From positions 310,001-374,000 of the forward strand of contig NW_026946359.1 of the NCBI RefSeq assembly GCF_035222275.1: 64,000 bases of DNA, written 5' to 3'. Made by a program: the position numbers and the translations under genes. Origin of the DNA: Podospora bellae-mahoneyi (lineage: Eukaryota > Ascomycota > Sordariomycetes > Sordariales > Podosporaceae). Below, one piece after another: positions 1-12,411 of this stretch. Positions within the stretch are counted from its first letter, which is position 1. Each line of letters opens with the position of its first letter. A model generated the notes under the pieces. That model was given only the letters and a program-made list of their open reading frames with translations. It did no database searches and was not told where the DNA came from.

Positions 1-437
1 GCCCAGTTGGCGGAGGAGACGTAGAGGTAGAGGGCTATGAGGGGGGTTGCGTTGGCGGATAGGAATGTGGTGTAGGCTTTGCTGTCAGCTTGGATGGTGG
101 GTGTTGGGGGGGGGAAGGTGGCATCGTGGAAGGAGGGTGGGGGGTGGGTTTGGAGGTGACGGAGGATGGAGGTGTAGCCTGATATCCAAGTTCGGGTGGA
201 TGGGTCGTGGAGGGCGGGGAGGTGGTCTGTTTGTTTGTGTGAGTTAGTTATAGCTTCTAGAAAAGAGGGAATGGCAGGGCCAAACATACGGGTTGGTACA
301 GCTGAGGGGCTGGATTGTATGAGTTGGTAATCGGCTTTACTTGTGGTCTGAGCAAGATAAGCGATGGCGGCGATACACTCTGCATCGATGGAGGGCAGCC
401 CGAAGGCAGGGCCCCAGACGTAAAGCTGGAGGGCCAT
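1..437 (-). CDS. SAM37: SAM37/metaxin-like subunit of the mitochondrial SAM complex, 5' part
   Basis: SAM37 is an outer-membrane subunit that works with SAM50 and SAM35 to insert beta-barrel proteins into the mitochondrial outer membrane. Reading leftward from the ATG at 437, exon 1 (437-290) begins MALQLYVWGPAFGLPSIDAE. After an intron (289-227, donor GTATGT, branch ACTAAC, acceptor CAG), exon 2 (226-1) runs off the window edge. The GST-like metaxin N-terminus and the segments SSPSAVPT, DSKAYTTFLSANATP and LYVSSANW are what I recognise from fungal Sam37/Tob37. Only about 125 residues are inside the window. The 63-nt intron is a multiple of three and has no in-frame stop, so an unspliced reading is also open, but the splice signals and the family alignment both favour splicing. 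Confidence 0.85.
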   Translation of the reverse strand, partial: MALQLYVWGPAFGLPSIDAECIAAIAYLAQTTSKADYQLIQSSPSAVPTRMFGPAIPSFLEAITNSHKQTDHLPALHDPSTRTWISGYTSILRHLQTHPPPSFHDATFPPPTPTIQADSKAYTTFLSANATPLIALYLYVSSANW

Positions 438-2603
438 GATACTGATTTTTCAGAATAACGCACCCACCAGTCGTAAATAATTTACGTCGCGCACCTCAAT
501 GACCAACAGCTTGGAGCGTGTTGAGAGAATGCACGTCCTCACGTGGCGATAAGAGCTTACCCCTCCATTCAGGGTCCTGATAAACTGGACATTTTCCAGA
601 AAACACCAGGGCTTTGGTTTCGGAAATCGTAAATTCAGAGTGTGGGGAAGATTTCGTTCCCGCTCCTGCCGCTGCGCCCAAACGACTCCACCAGCACCGC
701 CCGGGAGAGATCATCGGCACCAGATGCATTGTCAGCAGCATGAACCCCAATTTCACTCGTTTCAGCATCCCACACTTCCTCTCCGATCTCGTTCCTGTCA
801 CTTCCTCCTGTCAACTTGAAGCGATGCGCGTGATCAACCTCAAACCAGACTACCTAGAGCTCCGTAAAACAAAATACCTCAAATGCTCTGGTCGGCAGAA
901 ACCGAGTTTCATGTGCCCGAGATCGCATCAATCACACTGCCAAAAACCTGTCAATGACGTATCTCCCTTCTTGTCAACCACTTCAACCCCTGGGATCTAG
1001 CCTCTTTTTCCCTTCTTCTTGGCCACTTTTGTTGCGCCTCGGCAACCACCACCACCACCACTGAGCACTGATCACCGCCGAGCCCAAAAGTTCCGACAGA
1101 CAAGAACGCAACCAAACTTCGCTCCTTCAAAGAAAGAAGCGCCCCTTTCCCAAAAGGGGCAAAAAGGGGACAGTTCCATTTTCGACAATGTCGCTTTCCA
1201 TTTTCGTTCAGCTTCAACCATGCCTCATCAGGACAAGACTCAATCTCGTGAGCACAAACCACCCCCAGGAAAATGGTCAGTCTTGGGGAGTCTTGGAGGG
1301 TCTTGGACCAGCGCTTGGTATCATCGTCTGCTCGTAAAAGTCGCCAGTCTCAGTCAGGAGGACGACATATCAACCCCGAACTCCGTTCCCGTTCGCGGGC
1401 CACGTTTCCGCCCGAATCTATCCGCTACCCGAGATCAGCTGCTCCATTCACAAGTGCTTCCTCTTGAACCCTCAACCACTGATGATCCTACGGGGCATCA
1501 AATAGATGGTTGGGCTTGGCTCCTCACCCTTCGGCTTCGGATGCGGGGGGTTGGTGGTTGGGCGGAGGATGCTACTGCACGAAATAATTTAACAAGCATG
1601 CAGGTCATGGTCTTGAAGGCCTCAACATCGAGCCACTTTTGGGGGTGGAAGAGTCAAGTAAAGTAGTACGATGTGTGGGATGATGTTGTCGTGGCCTCCC
1701 CTCGGGGATCACATTCAGAAGGTAGGAAATATACCCGATCAAGACAACCCGAGCCGACCTGGAAATTGCTGCAGAGGCACACAGCCTCCCTCTTTGGTGG
1801 TGATGGTGGTTGGCTGAGTCGTCTCATCTTGAGAAGCAGCGAAAGCAACGCTGGTGACAGTGACAACAAATGCCGCCCGATCGACCGATATGCCCACCGT
1901 CCGATGGCCGATCTCGTCTGCCTGATGAAAACCGTATCCACGTGGGTGAGCTGTTGTTGAAAGAGGAAAAGTGAGAAGAGCCCCTCTTTGACATGTGTTT
2001 GCGATGATGGGATCCCCATTTCATGAATATGATATCGCGCACTGGCGATATCTCCTAGCCTCTCTCCCTTGGTCCAACCGTCTCACTAATACGATAACTA
2101 GTATTCGCCCTCAAGGAAGAAAAGCTCCTCTTTGATATCATGTCATTCAAGCTCTTTCAATCCCGTGCAAAAGTCCCGGAGCTATTGGCAATGCCATTGA
2201 GGTCCAAAACACAGATCGAGGGCCGTTTAAACTTGATCACCCCTACTGTCCTGATGATACCCTACCCCTTCCACTTGTACGAAAACAACCCGACCTTGCG
2301 AGATCGCGTTCGTCGTCCAAGCGCGAAGTACCGGCGGCTTTTGTGGGTTGGGTATCATGCTCTCTCTTTTCGTTTTCTGTACTTGCTTTTGCGCCCTTGG
2401 CTCGTAACATTCTGTCGCGAGCGAGTCGTGTGTGTCTGGGGAAAGGGATATGTACATGAACAATACCCCTTCGCGGTACCATACATACAGTTGAGTTAAC
2501 TCCAGGCACGCGAACCTGAAGTTTTTTGGCTAGGTAGGTAGGTTCCACCTTGACAAAAAACAGAAACATGTCCCAAAAAGAATAAAGTGTTGCATGTGAT
2601 CAA

Positions 2604-2623
2604 TTTTTTTTTTTTGGGGGGGG
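2604..2623. repeat. T12-G8 composite homopolymer
   Basis: Twelve T followed directly by eight G on the plus strand. It is a simple sequence tract, unusual in joining two homopolymers with no interruption. Confidence 0.9.
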
Positions 2624-5600
2624 ATGTGTTTGCCGCCAAATGCGCGCCATAATAAGTTGAGAATGATGCAAGCCGATGTTGCAGTGACAGAGGGGGGGAG
2701 GGGGGGGCCACCAGAATCATACATGACTCCACTGTGTATTGAGAGACAGAGAGAGAGACTTCAATTCGACAAGTTCTCAAACTGGATAAACTCAGTGAAG
2801 TCGGAAGGGGAAAGGGAAGAGGGTCGGTGGTGGATTGAACGACGAACCAAGACGTAGCAATTACCACTCTTCAACTGAGACCCCCACGCAATGTTCAGGC
2901 CGCCAGGTTGCAGAGAACCAAGATGAGGTTTTGATTGAGAAATGCATTGAATGCCCCGTGGGCCGATGAATATCGGGGGTGGATCATGGTGTTGAAACTC
3001 TCTTCTTGCGGATTTCCGCTTTCTGTTCTTCTTGCCTGTGTCCTTGGATGAGGTGGGTGGGCGGGTGGTGGTGGTGGTTTTCTTGCGCTTCGGTCCCTGT
3101 GATCCATGGAGTCTCGAAAGGCTAGCGCCAAATTGTCAAATAAAACCCGCGGCAGAATTACGATGAGATAATAAAAACAAGTTGCACCATGTTGGCGATT
3201 CATGAAGAACGGAGACACATTGGGCACAAATGCATGATATAGGATCTGCTGTTCAAAATATTGGGGGTTGGTAAATGGATAGTTTCTTGCATTGTTTGTG
3301 TCGCTCTCATTCATGAACATGAGAATAGCGAAACCAGAAAACTAAAGCTCCTCCCAAAAAAAAAACAGCTCGATGCAAATCCCATCGCCGTAAATTCCTC
3401 TCTCCTTCTCATTCCCTTTCCTCCAATTCCATTGTGGGGTATCGGCGACCAATTGATAAAAACTCATGTGCGCCGTTTCCCAAAATGCTCCCTTAATTCA
3501 TAGTGACGGTGGTGGTACAGTGGTGTGTAGAAAAATCCTTCTAATAATCCCCAAAGTTTGTTGTGCGATAAAAATTCATTCGTAACATTGGAAATCTTGC
3601 ATGTCGTGTCGCGGTAGTGTGGGCAGTAGGAAAAAAACGAAGACCCGTTGATTAAAGTCGATACTGTGGTGGTTGGTGGTATTACAATGTGATGGTAAAT
3701 TGTTGAAATCCGTTTCGGAGTGGTGGTCCGTCAGATGCCGAAAAGCCGAAGATAATTAGAATAAAGCGAAAGTGTGAAAGTTGGAAGAGGTATGGATGTC
3801 TCCCAATGAGCCGGCTCTCGGGTGGAAGGATGGCAAGACAGTTCCTGTCGTGGTGTGCAACTGAACTGAAGGTGGTGGTGGTGGTGCCAGAAAAAGGTCG
3901 GCAATGGTACACAGCATGCTAGAGTGTTGACGTAGCTGGGAGAAAAATGCTGGTAGGCCAATCAGGGCGGGAGCCTTTGGGTTGAGACGGTTGAAATGGC
4001 TATGTCGAGAATGGCTGTGGTGCATCATGCACGAAGCATGATGGCGTGCAGCTCACAGGCGTGGAATTCGCTGTTGTCGGAAACCAATGCGGAGACAGGA
4101 AAGCTGGCTCCGTTTTTGCAGCCTCGCATGCCCTTGACATGATTGCGTTCGGCCTGTCGAAATCTTCAAAGCGGATGTCGACCAGGCCTATAGACCCATG
4201 GTGAAAGCGGTAACAATGTGCTGTGAACCGTTGATATTCGAGTGGTGGTTGGTAGTTGTAGTTGATCGACTATCAACCCTTTAGCCCCTCTTGGGGAGAG
4301 GAGGCAGAGGGCGACTCGGGGGAGGGCCGGGGCAGGGGGGAAGCTGAGATGGTCTCTGAGAATCCATGGTGTAGGTCTGTTCGTTGTGGGCGGCCATTGT
4401 ATGGTGTTGAGGGGTTGTTGAGTGGGTGAGTGAGGTGGTGGTTGCTGGTGGTGGGAGTGGCTGGTAGATATGTCGTTGACAAGAGAGCTTGTGATGCTTC
4501 AATATCCTGATAATGAACTGATCAGATTGTGTTGGCTGATGATGGTTCGAGATGGTGGGCTTGGTTGGGGGTGGGAGGAGGGCAGAGGCTCCCTTATGTA
4601 GCAAGCCGCGAACTGATAATCTCAAGATTGCTCGCAAGCCAGGATGCGCAAGAACAACTTCACGGACAGGGCTGTGGGCAGTGAGTCCCGGTCATCCCCT
4701 GGCATGCTGGGCAGATGAGTAACGAGTACCCTGTTCGGGTCCGGAGGTACCTGGGAGGCCCTCAGACGCTCACATAATTTGGCTGTGTGGGGATTCATGA
4801 GTCAAGTCCCTCAGGCCACGAGGGAGGTACTGCAACCGGAAAAGCAGCACAAAGTTGCGGTGACGCAGCCACAGCTTGGCAGTAACTCAAGGTTGCCAGG
4901 TTCTCGATGACCACCACGAAATAATGAAACACAGCATCACGCCCAGGGACTCCCTGTCGTTAATACAGCAATCCCTGCTCCGAGAAAAGCCACGGCTGCT
5001 GTACGTACCTTTCATTCCTTTTCATTGCGCCATAACGTGAAATACCGAATTACGGGCTGCGTAATGCTGCGAAAATAACGCTGAAAATCAGAGAAACGGT
5101 CGATGGCAGTTGACCGACGCATGACGGCCGCTCCATGGATACCCACCCGGCCGCTCCTCCGGCGACTGTGTCGTCAATCCGGCATTCAACATCAGACTCC
5201 GAAGCTGTCAACCGGCGGTTGGGCATCGTTGCGCTGTTCTTGGGCTTGGTGTCCCCGCTCCATAGTCCGCCCCTCACCACCACCTCTCCTACACGGCTGG
5301 TAGTATCGTACGTGCTATTACAATCATACATCGTCTGTGTGAGTCCCAGAAAATAGATGTTGACGCTGCATTCGGCAGGAAAGCCGAGCCGCAGGACACG
5401 TTTTTCAGCGCGCAAACGGAAGCGTCCGTAGCATAGCGCATATCGCAGCGCATTGCCCAGCTCGAGACGCGTCTCTGCCATGTCCGAAAAGGGCGGCACA
5501 CAGCGAGCTGAGAAAGGGCGAAAGATCTGAAATTGAGGAATTGCAAATTTGGCACAGTACAGCGCAAGCTGGACCAACTCCAGCAACTCCGGTCGAAGCC

Positions 5601-8600
5601 TCGTCTTGCCCCCCTTTGCTCGATGCTCCACAGCCAATTTCACCGTGATTACCAAGAATCCTCGAACGGCATTTGTTGGGAATTCTGCATTTGTGCGAGC
5701 AAAATTGCCCACGCCAGGGCTTCTTCTTTAAGGGGGGCGGGGCCCATGTCAGCGCATCTTTCAGGGGCCGTACGCCCTGAAGGAGATTCGACTTTGCCGT
5801 CACCGTCACCCTTCCACGTCACTGTCACTGTAGACCTGGCTCAGGGGCTGGGCACCGAAACTACAAACGCAGCAAATGGAAAAATGACGGTGTACGGAGC
5901 AAATTAGAAGACGCAAACGCAGCCTAGAAGGCGGTGACAGCTATCAAAGCAATGCCCAGCCTTTACTCCTAAGTACTTTGTATGCCCGAGGAGATTGACT
6001 TTAGCCCTACAATGTTTGAGAGAACGGAATTCCATCGGCGCAAAGAGCAAGTTCTGTTTCAGAAACAACCGTCTCTTCGATCTTTTGGTTGTCCGTCATT
6101 CCGCCAGGGGAAAGTTGAGCAGCCGATGCAGGTCCAGGTCAGCTGGCCACCACACTGCAACCCATCCTTTTCGAAGAATCTTCTCATCGCCCTCGCCATC
6201 ACGGACCGATCCCTGCTGCTCTCGTATCCTCCAAATCGGTGTCGCAAGACTGATGACCACACCATCGCACGTTTCTGGGCGCCTTTGCGGGTGCCATTCA
6301 TTGCGCTCGTGGTATACCAAGCTTCCGAGAGATGACAAGTCATTACGGAACCACACAATTCGCCATGATCACGGCCGAAAGATTACCTGAATCCGTTGTG
6401 CGTCGTCAGCCCTCATGGCACGTCGTTTCGTTTTCTGATCAGTGATATGGAAGTCTGGGGTAAATCCACTCGACAACAGCCGACCAGCCGAAGCATACCG
6501 AAATTGTTTGGATCTGATGACAGGCGGCACTTCAGCGCACAAGCCCTTGCTCCGATCTTCCCCCACCGGGCTGAGAGAGGTTGAAAGAGAAGTGGATTTT
6601 GGGGTTTTCTTTTCTTTTTCCTGCCCCTCCGGTGAGGCCGATGAGGGGTCCCCAGCTGCGGTTGGCAGCACAACAACTTTCTGCGTGTCATCATCTGGAG
6701 ATATTCCACTTTCAGCCTTTGGTCCGTTTGGTTCGTCCCAGAAGAATGGTGCTCTCGAAGCGTAGCATCCAGCCTCGTCAGCATTCAGCTCCTTACAGCA
6801 CGGCTCACCCTACCAGTACGGAACCACCGTAATTACAAGACCAGTACCATGGAGGAGCGGAACGGGAGAAAACGTCGGCTGTCCGCTCCGACGGTGGGCT
6901 CAACCTTCACACCCTCTTTTGTTTCTGACCTGGACGACATTCGTGAAGGTGGTGTGGTGGCGGTCACCCAAAGTAGGCCACCATTTTGGCAGCCTGCCTC
7001 TTCTTATCCAGGAACAGGAACAGGTGCCCATCGCGAGAGCTCGATTGGCCCGGTTGACATGAAGCCCCACATTTTATCCAACAACAACATTGTCCCGACG
7101 CAAGGCTATCATTTCCACGTCTTAAACCCCGCACTTACATCCTCACGACGTGCACACACTCACACCTCACTTTTGAAAAATAAAACAGGGTTGGATTCAT
7201 ATGACTGAACTGATGACACCGCACTTCCATGTATATGTCGGTGTACGAGCCAGACTGTCGCCAGGCGCGGGGCACACGATTAGGCATTGGCTGTCAACCT
7301 AGCCATATCTTTCCCGTTTGGGCAACCCGATTCAACCCAACCCCGCCTTTTGGTTTTTATGAGGCATTCACCAAGTGTCTATTACTGGGGGGGCATACCT
7401 GACACACGATAAGGCCGGTATACTACAGGGTACCGTGACTCACATTCACACAGAGCACTTGGACGCGTTGTCACCTGGGCAACTCTCAACCAAGGCCCGA
7501 AGAGCCGGGATGTCTAATCGATACGGAGTAAGCAAGGAAATTCGGAGGATTGAATGACAACCTCGATTTCATGGTGCAGAGTAAATAACAGAAAGAAAAT
7601 TCTGACGAGAATATGCGGCGGCCGCGGCACAGGGAAATCAACAATAAACAGAAAACTAAAACATAGCGTCACCTCCGGCACGAGGAAGATTGTTTGTTTC
7701 AATATGCAACCCGCCGAAACCACCGACTTCCATTACACATACGGAAAAGGTGGTCTCAGTCTCAGTTTCCCGACACGAAGGGTACACTCACTTAGACACC
7801 TCACGCAACTGCAATGTAATGCAATGCAGCAACGGGCCCGAGAAGAGTGCTTGGTGTTTCGTGGCCTGCGAGATTGTCCGCTTTTGGAATTTCTATATGA
7901 CAGACTTTGCTCTGGTTCAATATGGCATTGATGGACGACTGTCGGCTGCAAGAGCGGCGGTATGAACACGGCGAAGAAAACAGAAATATCCCAACCCATT
8001 ACGGCTTGGGCTGGGAATTGCCTCAACAGCCGCCCAGTGTCGCCTGCGCTTTGACAGTCAAGACTCAAGCGAGCGCTTATTTGAAGCATAGCTGTGCTAC
8101 TATGACATGGAATAGAGCAACAACTCAAAGACGACAGTAGCATTAACCGCGAGCCGCCGTCTTTCTCAGGTTGCGCGGCTAATTCGATCTTCCATGTGTC
8201 TGTTCTCACCACGCCTCTGTTGTGCATACATGACATAGGACTGCAGCGCGCATCTCTCCGTATTTTTGGGACGGCGTAGCATCGTCAATAATTTGGGCGG
8301 AAGCTGAAGGCGGCGCAGCACTGCCGGGAAGCATTCTTTCCAGCACTTTTCCAGCCACCAGCATCTGTCAGTCATGATCTGTTTGGGGGAACACAAAGAA
8401 TCAGGAGGTAACCGACAAGTCGACTTGGACAACAAAACATGATCGGGCTTGGGAGCAACGTCAAAGGCCGCACGATAAGCGAGGAAGGAATTAGCCGATG
8501 CACTGTTCTTATTTCGTACATATTTCTCGATAGCCTTGCGCACTAAATAGCAACAAACATGTTATCATGTGTCAGCATCATGAAGACTGATACAGGACGA

Positions 8601-11600
8601 TGTTCAGCACCACGCAAACTTTTTGATATTGGGCAGCTCTCGGTATCCAATGACACGCGAGTCCGAGATTCGGATCGCGGCCGCTCGGTAGATTGTTTCA
8701 ATCAATTGTCGACACACCATCAACCCCCAAGGTGTCTGTTTGCTTTTTGCCCGCAAAACGTTGGGGGCTCTTTTTGATGCAAGTAATTATCATGGCGAGC
8801 TGATATGCTCAGCAGCAGGCATTATCTACAGTGCTGGATGGCAACCCTTTCAATATACCTCGGCACCTACACTTATCTCGGGTCCTCCATCTTCGTGTTC
8901 GTCTGTGCGTTGTTGATGATCATCACCGACTGCTCCCCAAAGCTCTCGAGATGGAGGGTATAATACGGGCTGAAATTCATCCCATCCAGGAACAACTCAC
9001 CTTAGTGCTCACCTTCCCTTCGGCTTTCGGTGTAAGTCAGGCGGCGCAGTTCAGGTACCGTCGGGCGTCATCTCACCAACCACACACACCATATGAGAAT
9101 TATCCTTCTCACCCACCCATCATCAGTCCCATCCACCTACATCACCGCTCCCTCGGCTAGCTAGCTCCAGTTTTTGTGATGCCCGAGATCAACGTCAGCA
9201 ACAAGGAAGCCACAACAACAACAACAAGCAGCACTTTCCCAATACGGACATGGTTTCGTGAGAACGTCTGTGCATTTCCACCGTGGAAAACTGGAGACCG
9301 GAGACCGAGCCCGAAAACGCCCGCCGCCGAGTGACCCGGCAGCTTGGTACGGAAGGATGCTCCAACGTTCGTAAGACCGAAACCCCACATTCTTACAAAC
9401 CCTCCCTGGCTACACCATCATCATAATTCATCACCACCCATAAACATCTTGTTTCATTTTTGGCCGGCTTTCCACAGCACCATCGCCGCAAACAGAGATT
9501 TCTGCATTTGCATTGCTACCATAGGCAGGAAGACATGATCATGCGGCGCAGGGCGAGCACGTGTACGATCCCGTTCACAAATCTGTGTAACCTTGTAATC
9601 CTTTTGCCCCTCATCTCTATCGGTTTGTTGATTGCCCCACCCAAAAACACCAACAATCTCTCCGATGACGAATTCATCCCAAGAGAGGGAGAAAACTGAT
9701 ATCTTTCTTTTTTTACTGTCTCGCCGATCCGGCTGAGTCGGGCGTTGTCAATCCTACGGTATTATTGCGTCTTGCAACCAACCACAACTTTGGGACCTGT
9801 CTTTGCCTGCATTAATTTCCGCCGATTGGTGTCAGAGAATCCATCATCTGACCCCTCCTTCCACTCGCACAGAGTTCCATGCATCCACACACTCTTCGAA
9901 AGAAAAACCCGGGAAGTTGGGCACGAACGGTTTCGGCAAAAGGCGATCTTCTTTTGCCTGCAAGCAAGCGGTGAAGAAGTGGATTGGTTCAAGTCTTGTG
10001 CTTTGTGATGCTGCAGAGTGTGATGATGGTGAAACTGGTGATTGCAATTTGCCTCAACGGCGGTGACAGTCGCAGAACTGCCTCATCAGCGAGGAGAAGG
10101 GCCCGAATTGAAATCCGGCTTCTCATACATACAGGCTTGTATGGTGGGGTGGGAAAGTTACATTTCAGCGATACATTACCTTCCGAACACCAAGAGTTTC
10201 CCAGCCTCGTAATTTTGATACAAGCTGAAAAAAGAACGCACGGCCAAAACCGGGCTAGCCATCCCTTGTCATTTCACAAACATGGTGAAATTACCAGTAA
10301 CCAAATGAACAAAACCCACCCAAATGTGGAAACCTTCTAGAACATCTTCCGAACATTCCTGTCAGGAATTGTGGGGGCGGCTTTCAATTTCCTTTTTCTT
10401 CCCTCCAACCCAACCGCCTCCACTTGCCTCCACTGTGGGCATCACATGCAAAGATGCCAACCACCACACAAACGGCGGCATTCCTTGAATATTTTTCCTT
10501 TGACATGAGCCTTTTTCTTGTTGGTGTTGATATTTTTTTTTTCTCTTAAGCGCCGGAGGATGCGTTTGTTTGATTCTTCACCGCTTGTCTGTGTCATATC
10601 GACATCGCAGCAGCCGCTTCACGTCTTGGAGATTCCAGGCAGGCAGGCATGGTGGTCCCTGTCTCATTTTTGACGTCGTTTTTGGTTGTTCCTCTCTTTC
10701 TCTCTATCTTCGGATGCCGGCTACGGGATTATCTTTTCTCGTTATTACGTGGGATCTTGAAATACAGCCACCAGCCACTTTGCCTTGATTTGTGTTGATT
10801 GACCTGACCTTGTTGGGAAGAAAAGGTGGTCTGATTCACAATGTTTATGCTACACTAGCTTGCTGACGTTCTCTCTAGCCTTGTTTTTTATCACTGATAA
10901 TGGGATATGCCGGAGGATTTGTAGCGCTTGGTGTGCATACACGGAGAGATGATGACGTTTCCCGAGGCCCTCTCAAACAACCCTAGACAACAGTTTTTCT
11001 TTCTGGGGTAATTTACATGGGGTTTGGAGATGAGAGAGAAGCAACGCGGGATGTGGGTTCGGAGCAGCGGAGGGGTCTGCTCCGATGAAGGTGGTTTGAT
11101 ATCAACCAGCCTCTAATGCCGAGATGTCCGCCGGCATTTGTGTGTGATTGTCGTCGTTTTCGTGTTCCCTCGGGAAAGTTGGCAAAAACAGGGTTTTCAC
11201 TCGAAAAAGATAACAAAAATCTGACAGGTTTCTTTTTTCTTCTCTCCACGCACGGATGATTTACCAGACAGTCAAATGTGCGGCTGGCTGCCGGTGGGGT
11301 GGTATGTAGGTGGTGCCCAACAACCAACAGACAAGGAACAACGGGTGCGTCGCCCGTGAAAGCTGTAAGCCCTATCACACCTGCGAGGGCAGAAAAAAAG
11401 AGGCGTTCAATCCCTTCCCGGAGCTTATCTTTGTTTGGGGGATGAACCAAGCTGTCGGTCCTTCTCTTGCAGCTCTCATCACACTCGTCAGCCCATCGAA
11501 GCCCAAAATTGGAGAGGTGCATATTGGTAATGATAGTTTGGAGCCTTGCGTTCCTTCGAGGGAGTTTTCTGGGATTGATCATGACTGGCCAGGAAGAAAA

Positions 11601-12388
11601 GAACCAACCCGCATGGAAAGGAATCGAAAAGAACAGTGCAGTAGCCGATTTTCTTTCTGGGTGCCATCACGTTCTTTTTCTGAGGCCCTTACCGTTGCAG
11701 TCTTACACATTACAAACTGATGATTTCCGTGGGCTCGGGAGGAGGGGGGGGGGGCGCGCTTTGACATTGCCAACAACCCCGAACGGCTCTTGCTGCTTAT
11801 CATCTGCCTTCCATGTCATACTGCGTATGTGGAAGCCTGGTTGTAACAAGGAAAGTTGGGATGAGGATGATACACCATGTATCGGCAGGCGAGTCGGGAC
11901 GAAACAGCGAAAGGAAGCTTCTGGGTTTCTTTGGGTTGACGTCGTTTATGTGTGCCCATGAATCACCACTTTGCGGTTTGTCATCTTGTTCGTCTCAAGT
12001 TCTTGTCTTTTGTCTTGTGTTGATGGAGTCTTCTCTCATCTGGAAATCCCGAAGAGGGCTGATCCATGTGTGGAGTCTCCAACCCCAGCTTTCAACAACA
12101 CAAGTCCCCTCTCCTCCTCCCCCCCCCCCCAACCGAACGTTGCAGTTTCGCTCGTAAAAATAAAACACACAAGAACCCTCTCTGTTTCTTCTTCCGTATC
12201 ACAAGGTTTCCCGGCAGTACGGTTACAGTTGTTGGGTCACACTTGTCTCTCAGTCCCCAAGACATAATTAGACCCTTCTCCATTCTCTGGAATGACCGAA
12301 AAGAGTACACCGCTGTTCAGCCTGGCCGGCATACCGATGTTATCGACGGAGATCGCGGCAGTCGTTTGAGGAAAGAACATTCTGTATC

Positions 12389-12411
12389 AAAAAAAAAAAA
12401 AAAAAAAAAAA
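12389..12411. repeat. A23 homopolymer tract
   Basis: A run of 23 A on the plus strand inside the gene-free stretch. It has no flanking coding sequence or target-site duplication that would make it a retrotransposed tail; it is most likely a simple repeat. Confidence 0.9.

Noticed and set aside
1019-1666. Plus-strand open frame of 215 codons
   Set aside because: Low-complexity translation without recognisable motifs and without splice or start context; treated as chance.
2761-3137. Minus-strand stop-free stretch with a basic KRKK/Thr-rich opening, perhaps a terminal exon
   Set aside because: No start codon, no upstream exon that joins in frame, and no family resemblance; the Thr run comes from a GTG repeat.
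5050-5712. Minus-strand open frame of 220 codons in the gene-free stretch
   Set aside because: The translation has no domain or codon bias like the real genes, and overlapping frames of similar length occur on both strands.
7733-8236. Minus-strand open frame of 167 codons
   Set aside because: Cys- and Ser-rich translation without a domain; no supporting signals.
11013-11582. Minus-strand open frame of 189 codons
   Set aside because: No motif, and several competing frames of the same quality overlap.
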